The notes beneath the pieces are model-generated. The model had not been told where the DNA came from and ran no database searches. It was given only the letters and a program-made list of their open reading frames with translations. Shown here one piece after another: positions 48,601 through 57,600 of a stretch of DNA of 64,000 nt. Position 1 is the stretch's first letter. Each line of letters starts with the position of its first letter. The stretch spans positions 96,339,318 to 96,403,317 of the forward strand of contig NC_135372.1 of assembly GCF_049243985.1 (NCBI RefSeq). Reading direction: 5' to 3'. The stretch is from Paroedura picta. Lineage: Eukaryota > Chordata > Lepidosauria > Squamata > Gekkonidae. The translations under genes and the position numbers were made by a program.

Positions 48601-51600
48601 CCTTTGCTTGAAGACTGCCAGTAAGGGGGAGCTCACCACCTCCTTAGGCAGCCTATTCCACTGCTGAACTCCGACTGTGAAAATGTTTTTCCTGATATCT
48701 AGCCTATATCGTTGTACTTGTAGTTTAAACCCATTACTGTGTGTCCTTTCCTCTGCAGCCAGTGGGAACAGCATTTTGCCCTCCTCCAAATGACAACCTT
48801 TCAAATACTTAAAGAGGGCTATCATGTCCCCTCTCAACCTCCTTTTCTTCAGGCTGAACATTCCCAAGTCCCTCAACCTATCTTCGTAGGGCTTGGTCAC
48901 TTGGTCCCAGATCATCCTCGTCGCTCTCCTCTGTACCCTTTCAATTTTATCTACGTCCTTCTTGAAGTGAGGTCTCCAGAACTGCAGACAGTACTCCAGA
49001 AATTTGTAATGACCTGTTGGAACCATTTCACTTTCCCCTGTACACTAATTCCCTTTCTATTATCCTAGCAGCCCTGATATCCTGACATTTCCTTATTTCC
49101 TTCTTTCCTTTCCCATTCACCAAGCAACCTACACCCTTTATCTGCCCCCCAACTTCAGCTCTATTTAATTTTATTAATACTCCATTTCTCCATTCTGAGA
49201 ATACAAAGCAGTTTTGTAGAAAGATCTGGCTTGTTTGATTAATTGTCGAAGGCTTTCACAGCTGGAGTCAACTGGTTTTTGTTGGTTTTCCAGGCTGTGT
49301 GGCCATGGTTTGGTAGTTTTAGTCTCTGAAGTTTCACCAGTAACTGTGGCTGGCATCTTCAGAGGTAGGAAATGATGAGATGGGGATCTGTCCATGCCAA
49401 AGTTGAACATCTGTTCTAATGATTCTGGTAATAAATCTTGGTACTACAGTGGAAAACCTAATTAAAGTACATTGCAATAGTGAAAAAGCACATTAATATT
49501 AGGGGGAAAGAAGTTATCTACTAGCACATCTTTGGAAGGAATGCCTCAAAACCTGTCCTGGGCCTGTGTTGTTCAACATATTCATGAGTGATTTGGAAGA
49601 AGGTATAGAAGGGGTGCTTATTAAATTTGCAGGTGATACTAAACTGGGAGGGTAGAAAATATATCAGAACACAGAATCAAGATACAGGATAATCTTGACA
49701 GGCTGGAAAACTGGAGTAAAATGAACTGATAGTGATAAATGTAAAGTTCTGCATTTAGGTAGGAAAAATCAAATGCATCACTATAGGATGGAGGATACTT
49801 GTCCGCAAATGCGCATATGCGGAGCTGCCACGCAACCATGCAAGCGCTGCACTGTGGGGGAGAGAGGGAGGCGCAAATGTGCAGGCGCGACAGCTCCGCG
49901 GCCGCTTGTTTGCCGATGCCTACGCCTCCCTCTCCCCCCCCCCCAGTTTAGAAGAATAATCAGTGTTTGCAACTCTGTATCTTCTGTACTACCTATGAAA
50001 GGCCAGTATTTTTCATTAAGTGGATGCAGAAATGCAAGTAAATACAATGAACAGAAGAAGAAATTTCAGTGAGATATTTTTATTATTTGAAGGTTATACT
50101 GGGACCAGTACTATTACCATTCACAACTGACCTTGAGATTCCCCCCCCCCTCAAAAAAAAAGTAAGGGAGAAAAGAAATGAAGATGAAAAACACACACAC
50201 ACCATTTTTTTTTACTGAATAACCACCAGAATTTAGGGGACATATGAGTTTCAAAAAACAGAAAATCAAAGGGGGAAGGGCAGAAAGTTAAGTAATGGGA
50301 ATACAGGATCTGGTCCATTGTAAGTAGTTTGAAATGTATATATCATTCATACAATTATAAAGATTAACTAAAGACTAGGAAAGAAATCATCCTGTGGACC
50401 TAAAATTATGATAACTGATTAGAAATTTTAATTTTAATTTTATTAAAGGTATTTGAAGAAACTAGTTCTTATAGCTGGTTTGTTACCTAATGAAAAAATC
50501 TTAAGTGTTTTAATGTGTTTGTATGCTAACAAAGTTGTATTTTAATCATTCACATTGCTATCTTAAATATCATTAATCTTTTGCACATGTACCAAGTATT
50601 AATAACATTTTAAAAATGAAATGCATAAACAATAAATCACACAGGGTGAGCCAACAATATATTTCAACTATGTTATTAACTTATAGCATGAAATATTGTG
50701 AAAACTATGCCAAGGTACTTAATTTTTTGGCAATGTGGCCATGCCTTCCTTACCTTCTAACCAATATCAAGAACACAATTTGTAGTTATGAAAACAAGTT
50801 TATTTCTACTCCATTTCTCCCATTTTTCAACACACAATAACATGGATGTGAGCCCTCTTCATTTCCCAGTTAAGTGCTGTGGAAAGCTTCAGGTATTTCC
50901 AGTTACCAATTTAATCTCTGTAGTACAAAGAAATGTTTTATTAAGTACAACCAGAGCAAACAGCATTAGAGCCCCTACGTGCTGGGACTGGATAAATATG
51001 TAGTCGTATAACATATGATTAGAAAACTGAGCAAGTTTCTACTACTATGAAACATTTAGAAACAGCACACACAGTTCTCCAGATCTGTCAAACTTTCATG
51101 TGTCCCACAAGAGACATGGCTTTGATCACACCAAAAATTACTATTGACGGAATGATATCTGTCATGACACCAAGACACCAATAAAGGAGGCATCTGAGGT
51201 CTGCAATGTGAGGTAGTCATCAATAAAAATTCCACCAACCAGCAGACGTGTTAGGCAGGATTCTTCCCTGTGTGGTTATGTCCCTTTTGTACATAACAAG
51301 GGTTTTGAGAAAAGAAAATGATTCCTCCAAAGATAAGAGGACCAGACCAACTACTAAAACCATCAGGGCTGATCTTATACTCCTTCTGAAGAATCACTGC
51401 AAAACTAACAGACTCCCCTGAAGAAGTCTGTTGATGAAACAATTTAGGAATTTTAACAAATACATGTTAACTTTTTAATCTTAATGTCTACTGTAGCCCT
51501 TTTATTTGTCCTCAGTAAATTTCAAACAGATATGTTCTTTCTTAAGGAAAACTAAAATCAAATTATGAAAATAATATTCTAATTCAGTAAATGCTACCTA

Positions 51601-54600
51601 CATAATCCAACTGAGTTATGCTTTTGATGATCACATTTCAATGACAGTTAAGGATAAACTCAATACTTCTATTTATGGTTTTCAGAATCAGTTACCATTA
51701 CTTACGTGTTCTGATTTTTCTTTTTAAAAAATAAGACAGCACTTCTCCAAATTTTCTGAAAGGCAAGTCATTATGGTATATACTCCTCAAATGTGTGAGG
51801 ACACAACAGGAATTGGATCCTAGTACTCCACTCCCATGACCTTTCAGCAAAGTTATCAAATAGCAGAGTCAGAATGAAGGAGGGAAGAGACTGCCTGGCA
51901 AAGTTTAATGGCAAGCTGCTTAATTACAGCATGGATAGTACAACTCGCTTCTTTTAGTCTTATTTCCGCTCACCTTGGCAACAAAGAAAGGAACCCACAT
52001 CAGTGGAAAAGAAGCAAGGATAATCTGCATGGACAATCCCTATTCACATCATACCTTTACCTAATTTAGTGGAAAGAGATCACAAATTTCATTTATGCAA
52101 ATTCAAAATGCATTTATGCAGTCTCTTCATCAAACATTTTGCACTGATGATCAATTTCCTCATCATTTTTCCACCTCTTTTTTTTACAGCGCACTGAGGA
52201 CTCAAGTATAATGTGCTAAGAAAAGTGACAAGAACTGCCAAATACATTCTATACATAGTTGTAATTCCAAGCAAGTCTACTCAGATTCCTCCTCAGAGGT
52301 AGTCAGTGGGGCTTACTCCCTGGAAAGTGTTCTCAGAATTGCACTGCTAATCTGCATATCTTCCTTAGGCTCTACAAATAAGTTCCTCCCCCACCCCCCA
52401 AACTGTAGGGAAGAAAGAAGTGTAGGGATTTGACAGCAATGGGGAGAAAGATTTTTCCCACCACCACCACCAATTTCTAACTCTTAATAGCCTGATATCT
52501 GGCGCATGTTTATGTGTATGAAGTACAAGGGGGGAAAGTTGTTGCTGGTTCTGTAGGTAAGCAAGAAAAAGCTTCAGTAGACAAAAGAAAGTTTTGGAAG
52601 TGGTTTGCTTTTTGTCCTGTCAGGCATGACTAACAGATAGCGATGAAAAATTTCTAAGTATCTTTTAGTTGGGGAGGGGGGGGAGAAACTTGGGAAGAAA
52701 CTGAAATATGATGGTTATCACACAGGGACAGACTTGTGTGGTTTCCTCCTATTGCTGCTGATACAGAACAGGTTTCCACACTAGGTTTCCACATGTCAGG
52801 TTTCCCTGCAGCTTCTCTGCCCCAGCCCCCACCCTCCAGCAGCAGCCAATCCTCCAGCCTAGGCTAAAAGGCTTTTTCAGATTTATTAAAATTGGCAATC
52901 AAATACTATTACATCAATATAACATTATAACTATCAGTGTAACAGGTTCCTTGAATTCCTTACTTCCATTTTTTTTAAGTACTAAGTCTCTCCTCACCCC
53001 ATATCCACACAAGTTTTAAAACAAAAATGAAAGTTTGGCATTCAGATAATATTTTATATAGATTGCTATAATTTTATAGCAATACTAGCCTGAAAGCCTG
53101 TTGCGTCCAGGAATACAACGAGTGCTAGCAGTGGGCACCCCCAGAGGAGGTCGCTGCCACCCAACCTACCGCTTGCGGTGGGGCTGATGGCAAGGCAGTC
53201 AAGCAGGGCATTGCACTGCCAGCTGGGGTGACAGCCCCGCAGCTGGTCGGCCCGCCATGGCTGCTGGTGACTGGGTCAATCGGTGGCAAAGACACGGCAC
53301 CACGGGAGCACCCTCCTCATCAGCCAGGCAGCATCTGGCCATGAGACTGGCAGAGCACCTCATGGCCGGCTTCTGGAGGTGGGGGCTCCAGGGGCCAGTC
53401 CAATCCGGGAAGGCGGAAGTGCAGATTGGACACCCGGGCGTGTCCCAGAGAGCGCTCCGCCCATAGTGGCTTTTCAGAAATAATAGAGCTACCAATGGTA
53501 AGGATAGTGAAGTGATATTCAATTGAAACTCTGCAGCCAATCACATCCCTCCCCTGCAGCCAGTAACACACACACACACCTGTAGTGTACACCTACAGCC
53601 CCCACAGCACCATATTAATCCCCAGCAAGGAACACAGATTTCAAGTGCTACAGTACATGGCTAATGCTCTATCTCTGTGGCTCATGCCATGCATTCTTTA
53701 GACTCGCCCTTGAAAAAATTTCATCCATTTTAGAAACCACCCCAAAAATTTAGAACCCAAAATTATTTTTCAGCCTCCAGAATGTTATATTTTTAACAAT
53801 AAAATATTCTGATTATTGCTACCACAAAATCTAATCCTAAAGTATTTACCACTGCTTGTCACAGCTGTAACAAAAGGACTGTAGTATATAAATAAATACA
53901 GGGTAACCTGGTTGTTATCAAAACAAAAAACTAACCTCCATCCCTCATCTAAATAAGCTTCATAATTCTACAGAGAATCACCAAGAAGCATTTATAATAA
54001 ATGACTGCTTAAAATAGTAGGTGCCACAATGAAATTTCTAGGCATCCTGGCACCAGGGATTTGTTGAGCGCTGCTTAATATTACAGAACTTTGAACTGTG
54101 GTAGTGGGAAATGCATCTAAAGCAGGGGTAGTCAACCTGTGGTCCTCCAGATGTTCATGGACTACAATTCCCATGAGCCCCTGCCAGCAAATGCTGGCAG
54201 GGGCTCATGGGAATTGTAGTCCATGAACATCTGGAGGACCACAGGTTGACTACCCCTGATCTAAAGGACATTTATAACCACATAGGAGCCAAACAGGACG
54301 AGAAGCCAAGGAAAAGAACAAGCATTTTCGTTCCAGTTGCCCAACACTGTTACAGGTACTCAGTTGCCCAGGATACAGACATCAAAGAAGAGGCTATAGT
54401 CCCACAACCAGAATGATATCTACTCCTCTGAAATATGTTACTATTGCTTTGCAGGAACACAGCCCCATGGAGCAGCCCCAGCAGAAAATTCAGCCACAGT
54501 TCCAACACAGCTCCACACAACACATGAATAAGTGCTGCTTCAATAGTTATACCCCATCACCTATCAGAGATATTCTACCATGCAGGAACCCAAAGAAGGA

Positions 54601-57600
54601 GAAGAGGAAACTGAAAAACACTTGCTGTTTTGCTGGTACTGCTCCTCAAGTCCAGCACACTCATGGATATGCAGTGACTGGAGCAGCTGAACAACAAAAA
54701 TTGCTTCGGAAGAGAGCCAGGGATAAGGAGCCATGGGGTATGGGGTATGGGGAGGGGGGGGGGGGAGAGATGGAGGCTCTCCAGTCAAAATGACAGATGC
54801 CTGCAGCAGCCAATCAGCATGAGCAGCCCACCTTATTGACTTTGTGAGATGAGACAAAACTTCAGCTGAATTTGGGACTCTGTGGGCAGGTTCCCTGGGG
54901 AGGAAACACAGAAATTTTCTAAATAAATAATGTGGAATTGGACCTTGGGTGTACTGTTCCACTGTGCCATGCCTGTCTTTCCCCTGTCGGGTTATATTGT
55001 TAGCAACAACATTAGGTTTTCCCTAGCAGCCCTGATGTGCTCTGCTATATTTCATTTCTGTGTACTGTGTTAGGTACAGTGCTTATAGAACTGCTCCCAA
55101 GTGCATGCGATGCAGGTTCAAGGCCAGCCTCTGTCTCCTTTTTGCTACTGCCCCAATTGCTGCTGGGCAAAAAGTGAGCTTTGCCTTCTGACCAGCATCA
55201 CGTTCCTGGTAACTGAGCTCATGATTCCCATCTGATACATAGGCGCCTTATCTCAGTGAGCTATCATGAGATGTCAGGATTGCCTTTGTGAAGGGTGCAG
55301 TTATGTTTTGTGCTGCTGCTGCCTCAGTATTTACATTCCTATCACCAGGCAAAGGACTAATACCCCAGTCCTGGCAGTGGTCTGGCCAACTACACACCCT
55401 CTTGACCCATGTTCCTCGTGGCTGGTTAAAGCTGGCAACAAGGAGATCCAGAGCCCTCTCCAGGTCATTAGCAATCGTTCCCTAACCTTGGGTATATTCC
55501 CAAAGAAGTTGAAAGAAGCAGTGGTGGGGCCTTTATTTAAAAAAAAAAACAAGAGCTGGATACTGCCGACCTGGCCAATTACAACTCAGTTTCACACCTA
55601 GCGCGTTCCTGGGTAAGGTGACTAAACAGGCATAACAGGATAACTCAAGGGATTCTTGGAAAAACTTCAGCACTGAACCCTTTCCAGTCAGGCTTCTGAC
55701 CTGGCCACGTGATGGAGATGGCTCTGGTCAGCCTGGCAGACAACCTCTTGAGAAAGCTGGATCTCAGCACATCAGCACTGCTGCTCTTATTAGATGTGAC
55801 AGCAGTTTTGACAGTTGATCACAAACTACTGCCCCATCACCTACCTGATACAGGAATTAGAGACACAGCCCTTAAATGGCAGGAGTCCTTTCTCAAAATC
55901 AGGGACAGAGGGTGGCAGTAGGGGAAAGTATGTTCCAGCATAGGGGATCCCACAGAGAGCCATTCTTTCCCCAATGCTATTTAATATCTATATCTGCTCC
56001 CTTGCCCAGCTGATTCAGAGTTTCAGGCTGCGGTGTCATCAATAGGTGGATGACGCCCAGCTATTTCTGTTAATGGACACTCCCAGACAATCTGGCCAAG
56101 TACCTATGGGCTGTGGCAGATTGGCTCAAGCTGAAGTTGAATCCAGCCAAGATGGAGGCCCTCTGGCTGGATCAGCATGTAGAGAAACGGGATAGAGCTC
56201 CCAACAGTCGATGGGGTGCAGTTAACACCTGTGCTTACCATCAAGGTTCTGGGTGTGATTTAGGATCCCTCCTTAAAGCTTGCCTGGCCTTCTTTTATCT
56301 GTGTCTGGTGAAACAGCTGGCTTCTTAACACTTGGAGCAGGACCTAGCCAGAGTGATCCATGAGACGTTCACCTCTAGATTAGACTTCTGCAGCTCTCTC
56401 TATGTAGGGCTGCCTTGAGACTGCTCTGGAAATACCAAGTGGTCTAAAATGCAGCAGGAGTCCTGACAGGGACTCAATGGATAGCACATGTAACACCAGT
56501 TCTCACTCAGCTGCATTAGCTCTAGACAGGAGACCCAATAAGGTTCAAGGTGCTAGTATGAGCCTCCGGGGAGGGCGGTCTAGAAGTATTATAAATAAAT
56601 GAATAAATGAATAAATGAATAAATGAATAAATAAACAAACAAACAAACAAATAAAAATAGTATTAATCTGTAAAGCCCTAAACATTCTGGAACCATGTTT
56701 TCCCTTACAATCCTCCAAAAGCCTTAAGAGCTTTGGATCAATATCTGCTCAAGGTCCCTGACTCAAAAGGGTGAAACTGGCCTCAACCAAGACTAGGGTC
56801 TTTTTGGCCCTGGTCCCAGCTTTTATATCCATTATTCTTTATTAACCGCAAGCTACTTCTCATATATAAGAGGTTATTTATGAAATAGAATCACTATTGA
56901 TATAACTTTTATTATATGTTCATTTTTTAAACCACAGTAGATTGTGCCCACTGAAAAGGTACCTTTCCATCAGCAGATGAGGAAGATTTTGCCAACACAG
57001 CCACCCTATCAGATCTCAATACTGGCTACCATCCTGTTTGCAAGAATCCCCTAATCTCCAGAAGCAAAATTTCAGGAGGCTCAATGGCCAAGGAAAACAG
57101 AAATATTAAATTCTGCAAGTTTTTAGCCACTCACTATTCACTAGAGAGAAGGAGTTGTACTAATTATTTTGAATGTTTATGTTGTCTCTACTTTGGATAC
57201 TGGAGAAAACTCACTAACATATATTTGAATAACAACCACTATTATTCAAAGCATAAATTAATTAACATCATGGCAATATTGTTATTTCTTCATACCATCC
57301 AAAAAGTTTCATTCCAGTTCACTTTCCCCTAGTAAATGACCCCCTTCCCATTCTATTAGATACAAACATACTGATATACATCTTGTTATTGTTATTGTCA
57401 TGTTCAACCCAACGCGACCCCATGGACAGGCCTTCCTCCAGGCCTTCCTGTCTTCTTCCATTCCTCAAAGTCCATTTAAGTTTGCACCAACTGCTTTAGT
57501 GACTCCATCCAGCCACCTCATTCTCTGTCGTCCCCTTCTTCTTTTGCCCTCAATCTCTCCCAGCATTAGGCTCTTCTCCAGGGAGTCCTTCCTTCTCAAG

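Noticed and set aside
56586-56656. CRISPR-like regular repeat
   Set aside because: It is a tetranucleotide microsatellite tail of an L2-like element, without spacers.
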